DNA of 64,000 nt, from NCBI RefSeq assembly GCF_905147365.1, contig NC_056418.1, positions 6,261,262-6,325,261 on the forward strand. The letters run 5' to 3'. Shown piece after piece: positions 1 through 11,821 of this stretch. How positions within the stretch are numbered: position 1 is the stretch's first letter; every line of letters begins with the position of its first letter. This DNA comes from Aricia agestis. Lineage: Eukaryota; Arthropoda; Insecta; Lepidoptera; Lycaenidae. The notes beneath the pieces were generated by a model. It worked only from the letters and a program-made list of their open reading frames with translations, was not told the origin of the DNA and did no database searches. A program made the position numbers and the translations under genes.

Positions 1-1155
1 CAAGGTTAGAGAATCAAAAGCGCATGATAGGTAACTAGAGATCACCGAATGGTCGAAATTCGACCTTAAATTTAATTATCTTCTTCTTTTGGCTGTTTAA
101 AGTATTGACTATTTCAGATTTAATAAAAAAATTACAATCATTTTGTAATTTAACAACAGACTTCAACCATAAACAAAGGAGTACTAATAATAATTATTCG
201 TGTGTATAGGCTTGTCAGTCAAAACATGGTAGTGTGCGCGTTGTAGTGTGTGTAATGTTTTATTTAAATATTAAAATAATGTATGACAAAAGATAATTTT
301 AAAACAATATTAGCTCAATGCACTCCTCCATAGAAACTACTACTGTGCAAAATTTCATGTTCCTACGTTTCCGCATTTTCCGTAAAAAGGGTTCCAAAGT
401 TTTTCGCTCGCGTATTAATATATAGAATAATAAAGTACTGCCTTAAAACCTCAAAAACCGAGGTTAATTGGATCAGTTTTTATACCTAAAAACTTCCTAA
501 ATATCCTTTTCTGCCGACGGGAACTTTTTCTAATTTATCATTTATTAATTTACTTTCTTATTAATACAATATCTTATTAATAAAAATTGACACAAATGCA
601 TGCACGTAATTTGTAATTATGTATTTTATGTTGTGCATTTATTGTGATTTATGTAATTTTTAATAATTATGGACTATAATTATGCGTTGTCTGAAATAAA
701 CAATTTGAATTTGAATAATACCGAATAGCGAATGTTTTTTTTAATAATACTTATTCATTAAAAAATAAATAAAATAATATAAAGTTTTATATATGACGTA
801 TATAGTTTTATATATTAATGCACATAAAAGCTTATGTAAAAGCTTACTTATATGAATGTTTATTATTACCAAGACTACAAAGTTGGTATCATTTACAGTC
901 TGATATCTCTAATAATAGTTGACTCTATAATTGACTCTATCGGTTATTTAGGGCGTAATATCAACACCAAATTAATTCTAGGTTCGACAGAAGTCAGAAC
1001 GACGTACGTCGGGAACTAGTTTAATAAAAACATGTCTTGAAATATTAAATCTCGCCTCCAGTTAACGGTTAGTTCAAAGAAAACACATAAATGTACAAGA
1101 GTAATCTTAGATAACAACAGTAATAGCGGCAAGTTACATCTCATAATAACCTTAC
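1..1155. other. AT-rich non-coding stretch, no gene seen
   Basis: No convincing coding region, RNA gene or recognisable repeat. The sequence is AT-rich with frequent stops in all frames. If the minus-strand exon at 1156 is real, this is the start of its intron. Confidence 0.4.
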
Positions 1156-1500
1156 CTGTTTACGAACAGCGGAACTCCAAAACAACAACACAACAATCCG
1201 AAAAATCACTCTTCTATATCACAACACTTTGCACATTCACTGAAAACTGGAATAACAAAGTTACACACTTTTTACAACTTTGAAAGTTATCCGAATTCGC
1301 GTTCGCGTGTTGGGCGCCGAGAGTTGAGGCACGTGCGTACTCTACCGCGGCGGGGATCGCTCTGGCTGCACCGACGCGCGGGGGGATAGACGAAAATGGC
1401 TTCACAAGTTAATTTTTTCTCTTTCCTCCTTTAATATTCCGCATATGCTGTGCTGACAGTGCACGCATGCGCACGGGCCGCGGTTGTAACGTGATGCACT
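1156..1500 (-). promoter_or_regulatory. Candidate CpG-rich promoter and 5' UTR exon (minus strand)
   Basis: About 1290-1500 is markedly GC- and CpG-rich (CGCGTTCGCG, CCGCGGCGGGG, GACGCGCGGGG, GGGCCGCGG) in an otherwise AT-rich window. Read on the minus strand, the stretch ends with AACAG|GTAAG at 1156/1155, an excellent splice-donor match. A CpG-rich stretch followed by a donor is what a first, largely untranslated exon would look like. I see no ATG-initiated conserved protein, so the product is unknown. No TATA box is evident. It could also be a chance GC-rich patch; transcript data would decide. Confidence 0.35.
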
Positions 1501-2454
1501 TTACATAACTTACTAGGCCGTTTATCGGAGCCCTAATACCTTTTCCGTGTCGGCTTAATGCCTGCTTCCTTGATTCCGACTTGGAATATTAATCAATGTT
1601 ATAAATTATACTTTAATAGTTTAATCTACCCGAAACTTGGTTATTATATTCTACGTTTTAAGTTTCCTAGCTTTCAAGGACACTAGAAAAATTGCTAACT
1701 AGGTACCTATAGTATTAAACAAAATCCAACATAACTTCATTACCACGCCGATCTAATTTTAAGAGACATTAATACAATAAATTTTTAGTACAAAGTTTTT
1801 TTAAAACACGACACAAAAGCTTCAGCCACGTATATTTTTTACATCTACTACGTATCGTCTCGTCGTCAGTAGTCTTAATAAAATATTGTGTAAGCGCCAT
1901 AAAATTGATCGACCAAAAAGCCATTGACATGATAGTAGAGTCGGAAGTCTCTCCACATAAATATATAAATAAATACGTCGCTCCTACTTTAACGCTTCCA
2001 ACACTTAAATAAAATATGAATTGCTTAAGGCATCAAATATTCAAAGACATTTGGTATTCCTTTTGCTGGTCACATGAGAAATTATAATATTGTAAATGTT
2101 AGTCGATGTAGAGAACCACGTTTGAATTTACTTTTAGGAGTTTTTATAATTCCTTTAAGTTTTAAAACAATACTCATAGGTACTTATCGATACTAATAAT
2201 GAAAACGCGATGGATTGTCTGTCTGTTGACGGTTACCTCCTAACGATTCTTCACTTATTGAACCGCTATACCAGAGTAGACAGAATTATAAAGTATGCGG
2301 ACTTAGAACTGATGTCGAAATTTTTAAATTTGACGTATTATGACGAAAATCGTCGCTAGGGTTGTTAACTTGTTACCTACGAACTTCGATCACTCAGCCT
2401 ACGAATTTAAAACTATGACATATTCGCTGGACGTGTTCCTCTTTGGTCGTATTG
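1501..2454. other. Non-coding stretch, nothing recognised
   Basis: AT-rich sequence with no ORF, RNA gene or repeat that I can support. Confidence 0.4.
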
Positions 2455-2856
2455 TTGTTTGTGTTTTGGCACATGTGATTAAAATTGTCAGAATCCAAAT
2501 TTGAAATCTTTATTTTTAATATTTAAAAATAAATTATATCAGCCAGCGCGAGGCACATTCCGTTTATAATCCTAGTGAAACCCGACGAATTTGACAGATA
2601 TTGAAACATGTCCGTCTCTTTGCAGTCGAACTACTGGTCGTTATGTCTATTGTGGTAATTGTTTGTGTTTTGGCACATGCGATTAAAATTGTCAGAATCC
2701 AATTTTGAAATCTTTTTTTTAAATATTTAAAAATAAATTATATTAGCCACCGCGAGGCACATTCCGTTCATAATCCTAGTGAAACCCGACGAATTTGATA
2801 GATATTGAAACTCCGTTTCTTTGCAGTCGAACTACTGGTAGTTATGTCTATTGTGG
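2455..2856. repeat. Tandem duplication, two ~204-bp units
   Basis: The unit beginning TTGTTTGTGTTTTGGCACAT occurs at 2455 and again at 2659, and the units match along nearly their whole length with scattered substitutions and small indels. Both end in GTTATGTCTATTGTGG. This is a direct head-to-tail duplication of non-coding sequence. Confidence 0.85.
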
Positions 2857-2882
2857 CTATACTACCCCTTAGAAAAAGTATT

Positions 2883-3029
2883 TTTCGTTAAAAACGATGA
2901 CGAAATTCGTTATCAAAATGTATTGCGGTTTGACATTTAAAGTCATCGCTAAATGACATTTCGCTTGCGAAGACTAACGTCAAATCTCATACATTTCGAT
3001 TACGAATTTCGTCATCGTTTTTAACGAAA
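2883..3029. mobile_element. Palindromic MITE (TTTCGTTAAAAACGATGACG ends)
   Basis: The outer ~32 bp form an inverted repeat: TTTCGTTAAAAACGATGACG at 2883 and its complement ending at 3029, with partial pairing further in. At 147 bp without coding capacity it fits a miniature inverted-repeat element. Superfamily is not clear from the flanks. Confidence 0.7.
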
Positions 3030-3213
3030 GGGACTTTGGCTACGGCCTCTGATTCGGATGAATTGTGACAGACAGACGGATATACGAGACTATAGCTACG
3101 TGATCACTACAAGAAACGTTCCAAGAGAAGGAAGTAAGGACGGAGCCCACAAAATGCCATTGCAAGATGATAATATATTTACTGTAATATATTGATATCC
3201 ATACTAATATGTA

Positions 3214-3544
3214 TACGTGGGAGAGCCATGCTTCGGCACGAATGGGCCGGCTCGACCGGAGAAATACCACGGGCTCACAGAAAACCGGCGTAAAACAGCG
3301 CTTGCGCTGTGTTTCGCCGTGTGAGTGAGTTTACCGGAGGCCCAATCCCCTTCCCCTTTCCTTCCCTACCCTCTCCTATTTCCTACCCTTCCCATCCCTA
3401 CCCTCCCCTATTACCCTATTCCCTCTTAAAAGGCCGGCAACGCACCTACAGCTCTTCTGATGCTGCGAGTGTCCATGGGCGACAGAAGTTGCTTTCCATC
3501 AGGTGACCCGTTTGCTCGTTTGCCCCCTTATGTAATTAAAAAAA
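3214..3544 (+). mobile_element. SINE-A copy (GTGGGAGAGCC family), full length
   Basis: This is the first of about ten copies of an interspersed ~330-bp element. Its order is TACGTGGGAGAGCCATGCTTC, a GGCTCGACCGG segment loosely like a pol III B box, ACCGGAGGCCCAATCCCC, a variable pyrimidine tract of CCCTTCCC/CCTACCC words, GGCCGGCAACGCACCTGCAG, GGTGACCCGTTTGCTCGTTT, and a short A-rich tail. The 3' tail and scattered copies fit a non-autonomous retroposon. Short ORFs across the pyrimidine tract (P/S/L-rich) recur in several copies and are artefacts. Confidence 0.85.
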
Positions 3545-3848
3545 GAACATGTCGAATTTTGCTCTGCTCTGACCTTTGCAAAATATTCTCTATTAGAAAT
3601 GACGTGGTGGTGAAGTTGAAACAAAGGTTTGACCTTACCCCCGCTCATAAAGTTAGATTAATTGCAGTAGCAAAGAGTTAATAGCTGTAATTATTTGTTG
3701 GGTACTGACTTTAGTTTGCTATATTAATGTTTCAATTATTCTGAAATTAATTAATGTCACAGAAATTAACTTTAGAAGTCATTGACTGCAGACGATATTA
3801 AGGTTAGCTTTTAACCGAATCACATTCTAATGAGTTAATGACCTTATA

Positions 3849-3963
3849 GGAGCCCTAGAACATTTTTTTTTATTACTATCAAGCTAATTTTTGTGAGTAG
3901 CTTCATTTTGATAAGACGAACAAACATTTTTATCTGCGAAAAATCTCGAAAGTGGTAGCTAAC
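3849..3963. repeat. Half-copy of the MITE-G family
   Basis: The stretch from AGCCCTAGAACATTTTT to GTGGTAG matches the left arm of the palindromic element at 25140-25456, including TTATTACTATCAAG and TTCATTTTGATAA. Only one arm is present, so this is a truncated or solo-arm remnant. Confidence 0.6.
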
Positions 3964-4160
3964 AGAGATGGAAAGGATTTCATACTTTGTTCGCAAAAGT
4001 ACGTATATATTGGGCAACTGTCATTCGGCATTCACAAAATCCTAATAATAAGCATGCGTTTGCGGGATTTATAATAACTCCATTCTATATTTCATAGAAA
4101 TCGGTTCAGCAGTAAAGATGGTACAGATAATTAGACAAACATATAGAAACACACTATCAC

Positions 4161-4205
4161 GTTTTTAATAACAACGTTTTTAATAACAACGTTTTTAATA
4201 ACAAG
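4161..4205. repeat. 15-bp minisatellite, three units
   Basis: GTTTTTAATAACAAC is repeated three times head to tail; the last unit ends in G instead of C. Confidence 0.9.
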
Positions 4206-5705
4206 TTTAAGACACCGAAATTGTTATAAGTATGATATAAGAATTATAAGAAAGCACCATTAAATGTTTTGTCGGACCACAATGGACCGGTTATATTTGC
4301 ATAGAGTTCCCATGCGACATCAATCCAGGGGTTTACTCTCACAGGTTTTTTACTCTTCAGTCTTTATCCCATCATTGTGAGGTTAATAAAAGAAAAAAAT
4401 AAGCTTTATAACCTTCAACTTGAAAGGAATCTTTGGAGAGATGTGCAAAATATTCTTACTTGAAAGTGTGCAAAGAAATGAAACACAAAGTATTAAGGAC
4501 TACCTCAATACTTTATATTTCATTTTTTACTTTGTGTATAATATTATATTCTAAGCTATAGTATAGAATATGAGGTGTGTTCCGAAACTATTAACAGTAA
4601 ACTGACTCGTGCCATCTGACGATAATATGAGTATATTCATCTATAAATTATTTTTCATGATCGACGCGTAGACAGCTTCGCAATCATGGTGCCAATCATA
4701 GTCATCCATCATGGCATAAAATCAAAAAAGATTTCTTGGCTCTATTTAAAAAAATAAAACTAGACCTATGTCTGCCAATGTATTATTTTATTACTAACCT
4801 ACGTACTACGTAGGAATTCAATAGCATTGTCTAAGCCTTGTAAGTCGTTACAAATGCAGATTAATTTAAATAATAGACAGTAATCTTCATAATGACGTGA
4901 GTAAATATCGGATTTGAGTTGCTCATAGCTTATAGCTTAATACATAATGCCCTACGTATTTTGTCCTAATCATCTTAAAATTATACCAGGTAATCGGTTT
5001 CATGATATTAATTTAAGTATTACTAAGAAAAAACGGTTATTAGTCAAATAAAAAATACAGTAAGTTACAAGAAACTTTATCATTTTCATAATCATAACTT
5101 ACGGTTTGAGTCCCTTCTTTTAGGTCTTTCGATTTTGCTATTCTAAATGCATTACCTAAGTTGCTTTAATACCGTAATATATTTTAGTGTGCCAAAGTAA
5201 CTACAGGGAAATTTTACAATTTCGTACTTACAAGTAATATTATTTTCTTTGGTTCAAAAATACTCAGCGCAAGCATAGCAAAAGTTTAATGTAGTTTAAC
5301 TACGACAGTATATAAAAGTCTATGAGTTTAACCATATAGTATAGTGGATAATAACCGAAGCCAATATACGCGATAAAATTGTGGCACACCGCAATGTATG
5401 TTGTTTTCATTATGTCGACAGAATATCTTAACTACTATAATATGTGGTTATGACTCAAAATAATATTATAAGCCCTACCTACTCTTGATAAAATATTAAT
5501 TAAAAATTCATTAGTATTATGATACTTATATTACGAATAACAATTTCTGTAAAATTTATGGCGCCTTTAAAATTAATAATTAAAAGCTACAGAGAAAAAG
5601 ATGAAAAAACAATAGACAAAAATAAAACTGCCCCAGATGAGAATCTAAATGAAATTAGCTTATAGAAAATATTGTTACATTCAAAATATTATAAGAGAAA
5701 ATACA
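4206..5705. other. Non-coding stretch, nothing recognised
   Basis: About 1.5 kb of AT-rich sequence without a supportable ORF, RNA gene or repeat. Confidence 0.4.
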
Positions 5706-6036
5706 TTTTTTTTTAATGAAATAAGGGGGCAAACGAGCAAACGCGTCACCTGATGGAAAGCAACTTCCGTCGCCCATGGACACTCGCAGCATCAGAAGAG
5801 CTGCAGGTGCGTTGCCGGCCTTTTATGAGGGAATAGGGTAATAGGGGAGGGTAGGGATGGGAAGGGAAGGGAATAGGGGAGGGTAGGGAAGAGAATAGGG
5901 TAGGGGATTGGCTCTCCGGTAAACTCACTCACTCGGCGAAACACATCGTAAGCGCTGTTTCACGCCGGTTTTCTGTGAGAACGTGGTATTTCTCCGGTCG
6001 AGCCGGCCCATTCGTGCCGAAGCATGGCTCTCCCAC
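5706..6036 (-). mobile_element. SINE-A copy, full length, minus strand
   Basis: A complete reverse-oriented copy: poly-T at 5706-5714, then the complement of all SINE-A blocks, ending GGCTCTCCCAC at 6036. The 43 bp beyond its 5' end (6037-6079) are identical, in inverted orientation, to the 43 bp before the copy at 12112. Either this subfamily has a longer 5' end or the two loci share a duplication. Confidence 0.85.
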
Positions 6037-6361
6037 ATAATATATTTCAAAACTTAAAAACATTTAAAAAATCTATTTCATTACCCTTTACCTCTAGACA
6101 ATGTTTTTCGTGGCCGAACATTATAATTTCTTCAAAGCTAGAGCAATGTTCAAATTGCCTCTATTATTTTGGTATAATCGGATGTGGTTTATAAAAGTGG
6201 TGGCTATCTAACCATCGTAATTACCTGATGGTTTCTACTGTGAGGCAAACCGCAGCTGCTTACTGTCGTTAATTTTTTTCCCCGTACGTAATATAGGACA
6301 ATTGTTACATTCCATTTTCCTTTTTACAACTTATGCTTTTTTATGTTTTCTTACATAATAT

Positions 6362-6621
6362 AATATGAGCGGCCGTGGCCTAATGGGTAGACCTTCGGTT
6401 CGTACTCCTCGAGTGTGCAGGTTCGAACCCGGGTGGAGGCGTGTACCTATGAGACATTTTCTGATCTCAACGGGCACTTACATAATACGGACTCTCGTAC
6501 GGTGAAGGAAAACATCGTGAGGAAACCCGCACCCCGGTCCAGTATTTGAGGAGTGGTTACTTCGCTCTGAAAAATACTGTACAAATCATCCACAACGGAT
6601 GTAAAGGCCTAGTTTTTTTTT
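6362..6621 (+). mobile_element. tRNA-headed SINE (SINE-U) with 11-bp target duplication
   Basis: The 5' end is tRNA-like: GTGGCCTAATGGGTAG resembles a pol III A box and GGTTCGAACCC is a near-consensus B box. The body carries GTGAAGGAAAACATCGTGAG, which I recall as a conserved block in lepidopteran SINEs. A T-run forms the 3' end. The direct repeat TTACATAATAT flanks it at 6351-6361 and 6622-6632, marking a retrotransposition target duplication. Confidence 0.85.
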
Positions 6622-6655
6622 TTACATAATATGTCATTACTTACATTCAGTAGAT

Positions 6656-6991
6656 TATAATAACTCCCATACCGATTTCGGTGACGGTAGCCGGTTTCAT
6701 TGCCAGCTACGCAGGAGTAATTTAATAGTGCCCAAGTAGCGCACACAAGAGCACTCCCTATTCCTTTACTCTCATTACCCAGTGGGATGCAAGACCGACA
6801 CGACTGGCGAGGACCGACGTTTTACATGCCCATCCGACGCATGTATTTCTACTATTGTTGGACAATTAAGTGATCAGCCTGCATTGTCCTAACCAGACTT
6901 GGAAATAACATGTTACCAACGCGGGAATCGAACCCACGATCTCCGAGTCAAGCCACGCTGTAAGCCACTGGACCACGGAGCCGTTTTCATT
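6656..6991 (-). mobile_element. tRNA-headed SINE-T, minus strand, 10-bp TSD
   Basis: On the minus strand the right end is the tRNA-like head (TGGTCCAGTGGCTTACAG, then GGGTTCGATTCCCGC as B box). The body GATCAGCCTGCATTGTCC and tail ACCGTCACCGAAATCGG match the other SINE-T copies. The direct repeat TTCAGTAGAT at 6646-6655 and 6992-7001 is a target-site duplication. The head is a SINE part, not a functional tRNA gene. Confidence 0.85.
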
Positions 6992-7017
6992 TTCAGTAGA
7001 TCAAACAATTTGGACGC

Positions 7018-7350
7018 GCGCCGCCGTAGTCCAGTAGCTAGCCTGGCTCTTGACTCCGAGGTCATAGGTTTGATTCGTTCGTTTGAGTAGGATAATGCAG
7101 GCTGATCACTGGATTTCCTGACAAGTAAGTTCATCCCCGCGTCGGATAGGCATTTAAAAAGTCGATCCAGCGCCTGATTTCTCACCAGTTATAATGCCGT
7201 TACCTATTCCACCGGCTTATAAGACAAAAGATGGTTTTGAGTGTGAAGGAATAGAGAGTGCTTTTGTATACTGCGCAAACACTAGGGCACTATAAAATAA
7301 TTTCATGCCTGGTTTCAATAAAACCTGCCAAGCCACCGAAACTGGCGTTA
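7018..7350 (+). mobile_element. Diverged SINE-T, plus strand, head-to-head with its neighbour
   Basis: An older copy of the same family in the opposite orientation. The head GCCGTAGTCCAGTAGC and B-box-like GGTTTGATTCG are decayed. AGGATAATGCAGGCTGATCA, GGAATAGAGAGTGCTTTTGT and ACCGAAACTGGCG are kept. It lies 27 bp from the minus-strand copy, tRNA heads facing each other. Confidence 0.75.
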
Positions 7351-7756
7351 GTACATTGATATCAGGGATTTTTCAAAGAGCTTTTTTCAGTTCTCGTTTT
7401 TCATTTGTTTGTGTAAAAGGTCTCGTATTTTGTTGCCGATTGATCCATTTGTTTCGGCCATTTGTTGTTGCGGAGGACGTAAAAGTGGGTCGTAAAGACG
7501 TCTCACTCCGACACCGAGACGTGATTCAAATCGCAAACGATTCGACAAAATTCCCAACTTAATTGTGCGGGTCGAAATTTTGTTCAAAACTAGAATTTTC
7601 ATTGATAAAGGAATATGCTATGTGTATAAAGATGGTGTAGAGTGACTAATAATGTCATCTTAGTATATATAATGCCTATCTTGGTCACGGGATCATGAGT
7701 TGGACCGATTTTAATGTTTAACGCAAGAGCAGACAACGAGAGGAGACAATAGGCTA

Positions 7757-8207
7757 ATTTTTAGGGTTCCGTACCCAAAGGGTAAAAACGGGACCCTATT
7801 ACTAAGACTTCGATGTCTGTCCGTCTGTCTGTCTGTATGTCTCCAGGCTGTAACTCAAGAACGGTAATAGCTAGAGAGTTGAAATTTTCACAGATTATGT
7901 ATATCTGTTGCCGCTATTACAACAAATACTAAAAACAAAATAAGTTAAATATTTAAGGGGGGCTCCCGTACAACAAACGTGATTTTTCATACATTTTTTG
8001 CTCTTTATCAATGATAACAACCAACAGATTGGCACTTGAAATGTTCACAAAATACTCAGCTGTATTTTATTTTTAATAATTAATAATAAAATTTAAATAA
8101 AATTATATAATTAAGGGGGGCTCCGATACAATTTTTTTTACTATTTTTGCTCTATAATGGTACGGAACCTTTCGTGCGCGAGTCCAACTCGCACTTGGCC
8201 AATTTTT
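7757..8207 (+). repeat. Repeat-R copy (AGGGTTCCGTACC ... GCACTTGGCC)
   Basis: Begins TTTTTAGGGTTCCGTACCC with a GTCTGTCCGTCTGTC stretch and ends GTCCAACTCGCACTTGGCC plus A/T. The same ends occur at 24217-24868 (minus) and 47413-54385 (interrupted by gypsy). I recall this repeat as widespread in Lepidoptera but cannot assign its class. It has no coding capacity. Confidence 0.7.
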
Positions 8208-8432
8208 ATATCCGCAAAGTCACATGGAACAGCTAGCATATTACAAAATATTATTATGATAGTAAGTTTAGTTTTCAGAATTAAGTTTTTGAGTTGGCGT
8301 TTCGGCGTGTTATGTGGCCACGCGATCTAGTCATTAGGAAAAATGTTTCCTACAATTTTGAAAAAACTTTATTTACTTACATAATATTTTTATTTAAAAA
8401 TCTTAGCATAGTTTTTAGTCACAATAACTATA

Positions 8433-8691
8433 CAGGGTGTAACAAAAACAAGTGATAATACTTTAGGGTGTGTACGTGTTCCTTGTAGAGATTTCACTGT
8501 GAAAGTAGCAGCGCTGAAAGACCAAAATTTTTTTTCACTTTTGTATGGGCAAGGGCCCGAGTGTCACGAGTTTCCCCATACAAAAGTGAAAAATTTTTTT
8601 GGTATTTCAGCGCTGCTACTTTCACAGAGAACTCTCTACAGGGAACACATACACACCCTAAATTATTATCACTTGTTTTTGTTACACCCTG
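8433..8691. mobile_element. MITE-B copy 1, 259-bp near-perfect palindrome, TA-flanked
   Basis: The element runs CAGGGTGTAACAAAAACAAG to the complementary CTTGTTTTTGTTACACCCTG, with TA on both sides (8431-8432 and 8692-8693). The arms pair almost throughout. TA duplication and CAG termini fit a Tc1/mariner-type miniature element. A second 259-bp copy sits at 19178. ORFs here are palindrome artefacts. Confidence 0.85.
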
Positions 8692-8693
8692 TA

Positions 8694-10320
8694 TACAATT
8701 TTTAGCTGTGTCATAAAAATATCTTATCTACCCAAAACGTTTTAAAGATATTTTCAAGAATTTTTGCAGAAGTATCTATATTATAATAAATTATAAAGCC
8801 ATCTTCCTTATAAAGTAAGATATAAATATTTAAAGTTTCAAATCCGAGCCTCGTCTGCCAGCCGTCTCGAGGGAGAAGCTAGGTCACAAGACTTAACAAT
8901 AATTTTCATATCTTCTACCTGACATAGTTTTGTGGCCTACATAAAAGTATTTTCATTTGGGAAGCATTTTAGGACGTTAAGTAATTAGTCTGAAATTACC
9001 GAAATATGAGGAATTTAAGTTTGGAAGGCTTAACTTAGAAAAATGTAATCATAGCGCGTGGTACAAGTTAATTCCAGACAAATTTAACATAAAGAGCGCC
9101 AATCTGTTGTATCATCAATTTGTCAAATATCATGTTGGAATTATCATGTTATGATAAATAAATTAGCCTTTTTGCGATATACTAGGCAATGAAAAGAGGA
9201 GGGATTGTGGAGTCCACAAAGCTCGGTATGAATAGCGAATTTCGCTTTTGTATATTTAATAACAACATTACAGTTTAATAAAAAACTAAAAAACACGCTT
9301 TTGTAAATGATTTTTTTTTTCAAAAATTTCAACAATTTATTTCATTGACATTGGCTCCTAATACATATTATGCAAAGTTTTGAATTAACTAGACTAATGG
9401 AGATAGGTAAAATTAGCTCAAAGATTCCATACATACGGGCTGTATGCTAATAAAAACGTGTTAAAAAATATATTGCCGCGTTATGTTTCGGTGAGACTGG
9501 ACCCTTACTTATCAATTGCTACTTTTGCATAACATTTTTAAATCTTGAAGGGCAACTACATTGCTTTGACCTTCAATGTTACTCCCATGTATGAAAAATA
9601 AACGACTGAGGTTAGAAGGGGCAGTGGCTGGAGGTGCCAGGGGGAGGAATGGAAAGCACAGCCATAACTCAGAATAATGGCTTTTTTAAGCTTCACAAAA
9701 TGTTGCTTGTAACATTTTTATTGCAAAAAATATTATGAATACCAAGCGCGAGATCTAAAAAAGCCTAAAGATTGATCTAAATTATGAAAGTTTTTCTAAT
9801 CTGATTGGATTCCAATAAGATTCGATTATATATAAAAATTTTTAAATAATAATTAATATAAAGTACCAATATAAAGTACATATTTTTGTTTAAATATTAA
9901 TATAAAATTTTGGTACGTTAAGGATTTAATAAGAGTAAAATGATAATGTTTTTGTGTTGAATATTATTTATTAAGCTACAGGTTAAAGAGAAAATATTAA
10001 ATTTGTGGATTAAACGTAAATATTATGTATCTTACATTATTTATATTAAAAATACAATAACATAAAATTTTCATCGGAGATGCAGATGCGAGTAACGAGC
10101 TTAAAGTTTAATTTAGCTAAAACATTTTCATAAACCTTTGAAACGGTCGATCGCAGACGGTCCGTGTGAATGGCAAATGGTTACATTAATTCTGGGAATT
10201 TTTCATAATAAATTGACTTTCAGATTTGAATGGGCAACTAAAAGCTGGGAATTACTTTGGAGTGTTAAACGCTGATGTGCATTCAAAGTTGCCGTGATTG
10301 TCGAATAGCGTGTGCGGACT
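8694..10320. other. Non-coding stretch, nothing recognised
   Basis: AT-rich sequence with no gene or clear repeat. The area around 9840-9920 has short repeats of ATATAAAGTAC and ATTAATATAAA only. Confidence 0.4.
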
Positions 10321-10613
10321 TGATAAAGCTACTAAGTATGGATATGCCGGTTGTTTTACAAAGAAACAAACATTACGTAGGAGAAAATGGTGCGGTTTTT
10401 ATGTAACTGCAATATCAGCAGAATAGCTGTGCTGCTATTCTGCTGATGCCTGATGGTAACCTATACAGGCTAGCGCTTTCTTTTTGACACGTTTTAGGTC
10501 TCTATATGATAAAGCTAGGTACTGAGTATGGATACGCCGGTTGTTTTACTTAGAAACAAATATTACGTAGGAAAAAAAAGACGACATCGACATGGGGTTT
10601 TGCAATATCAGCA
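10321..10613. repeat. Direct duplication, ~107-bp units 186 bp apart
   Basis: TGATAAAGCTACTAAGTATG... at 10321 recurs in diverged form at 10507. Both copies keep GCCGGTTGTTTTAC, ATTACGTAGGA and GCAATATCAGCAGA. The first unit ends in a 14-bp perfect hairpin (10414-10427 with 10434-10447, loop TGTGCT) that the second lacks. Confidence 0.75.
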
Positions 10614-11403
10614 GATCGATAAATACAAGCACCTCAAGGATAGTAAATGGTAATCCTGAAGGAAAAGTGGAAATTCTAGCATGCTAGAACTTCCAATTTA
10701 TGTGTTATACCTATACCACACCGCTTACTTGCTCTAAACTCCTTTTCTTTTCAATACGTTTACAGTCATAATAAATAGACCTATAACTCTTTATTATGAC
10801 TGTAATAATTAATTTTTTGCTTTTCTCACTCAAACTGAAAATTCTGTCAATAACTATTTACTATTTATATTTACTTTAATTAAAGCTAAAGAGATACTAA
10901 CATAGAAAATATAACTTCTTTCAAAATAGGTACTACAAATTACAATATTATGATAATTAAAGTTATTAAACTACCATCATATTCTTAGGATATTATAATC
11001 AGTTTTATGTAATTTGCTTATCCCTTCACTTCTTTCATAACATTATGGAGAATTTTAATCCGTCGAGTTGTATATTCCACGTGAATAGGAACGCTATTGA
11101 CAGCTTAACCCCTTGCGAAATTACTCTATTGTTTAAATTGCTTCTTCGAAATACTGTTGGAAAATGGAAATATAGGAATAAATGAAGGAATAAACTCCTG
11201 GGAGATTCATAACCATTTAATATTTATATATCGTTATATTTATTTATTATATAAATATTTAATTTATATCGTTAATTATCGTTATAATATGTAATCGTTA
11301 TTTATCGATTTATTTCAATAAACTCTAGATATTAAGTTCTCCATTTATGTGTGTCCGCCCAAACGCGCGGTTTGGCGGCTACACAGCGAGTTTACAAGCA
11401 ATT
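10614..11403. other. Non-coding stretch, nothing recognised
   Basis: AT-rich, no supportable gene. 11215-11310 is low-complexity TATTTATTATA-like sequence. Confidence 0.4.
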
Positions 11404-11565
11404 GTACTATCAGAGAAGTTGATTCCTATGCAAATCGGGGACCTAAGTAGTTTGGTTGCGTTACGTCAAACCAAGCTGACAGATCACAATTAACATTGAA
11501 TTGACATATTCGACCAAATAACGTTGGTCTGTCAATTGCATAGGAATCAACTTCCTCGATGGTAC
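11404..11565. mobile_element. MITE-C copy 1 (162 bp, GTAC-flanked)
   Basis: Near-identical to 63661-63822 and exactly the same length. The termini form an imperfect inverted repeat around GAAGTTGATTCCTATGCAA. GTAC is present at both ends of both copies, so it is either a 4-bp target preference or part of the terminus. No coding capacity. Confidence 0.8.
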
Positions 11566-11747
11566 AACAGCGCGACCGCGCCGATACTCATATAAATTGT
11601 TACATACTTACTATTGATTTTACTATCGCAGTGTAGCGACATAAGTTCGCGCTGATGCATAAAAATGTAACTTAAATTAATGTACCATAATTATATTTTG
11701 GTAGGATTGATTTCAGCCTAACGGCTGATAATCGCAATCAACAACAG

Positions 11748-11821
11748 TCTTTGACAAAGCTTAGGAAATACAATGATCACGTCTGATGGTGATCATTGTT
11801 TTTCCTAAGCTTTGTCAAAGA
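11748..11821. repeat. 33-bp inverted repeat (hairpin)
   Basis: Arms 11748-11780 and 11789-11821 are complementary with one mismatch around an 8-nt loop (GTCTGATG). This may be a small fold-back element. Confidence 0.85.

Noticed and set aside
4161..4205. Possible CRISPR-like direct repeats
   Set aside because: Three contiguous 15-bp units without spacers in a eukaryotic sequence: a minisatellite.
8499..8705. Similar short ORFs at 8499 and 19121
   Set aside because: Both are translations of palindromic MITE-B sequence.
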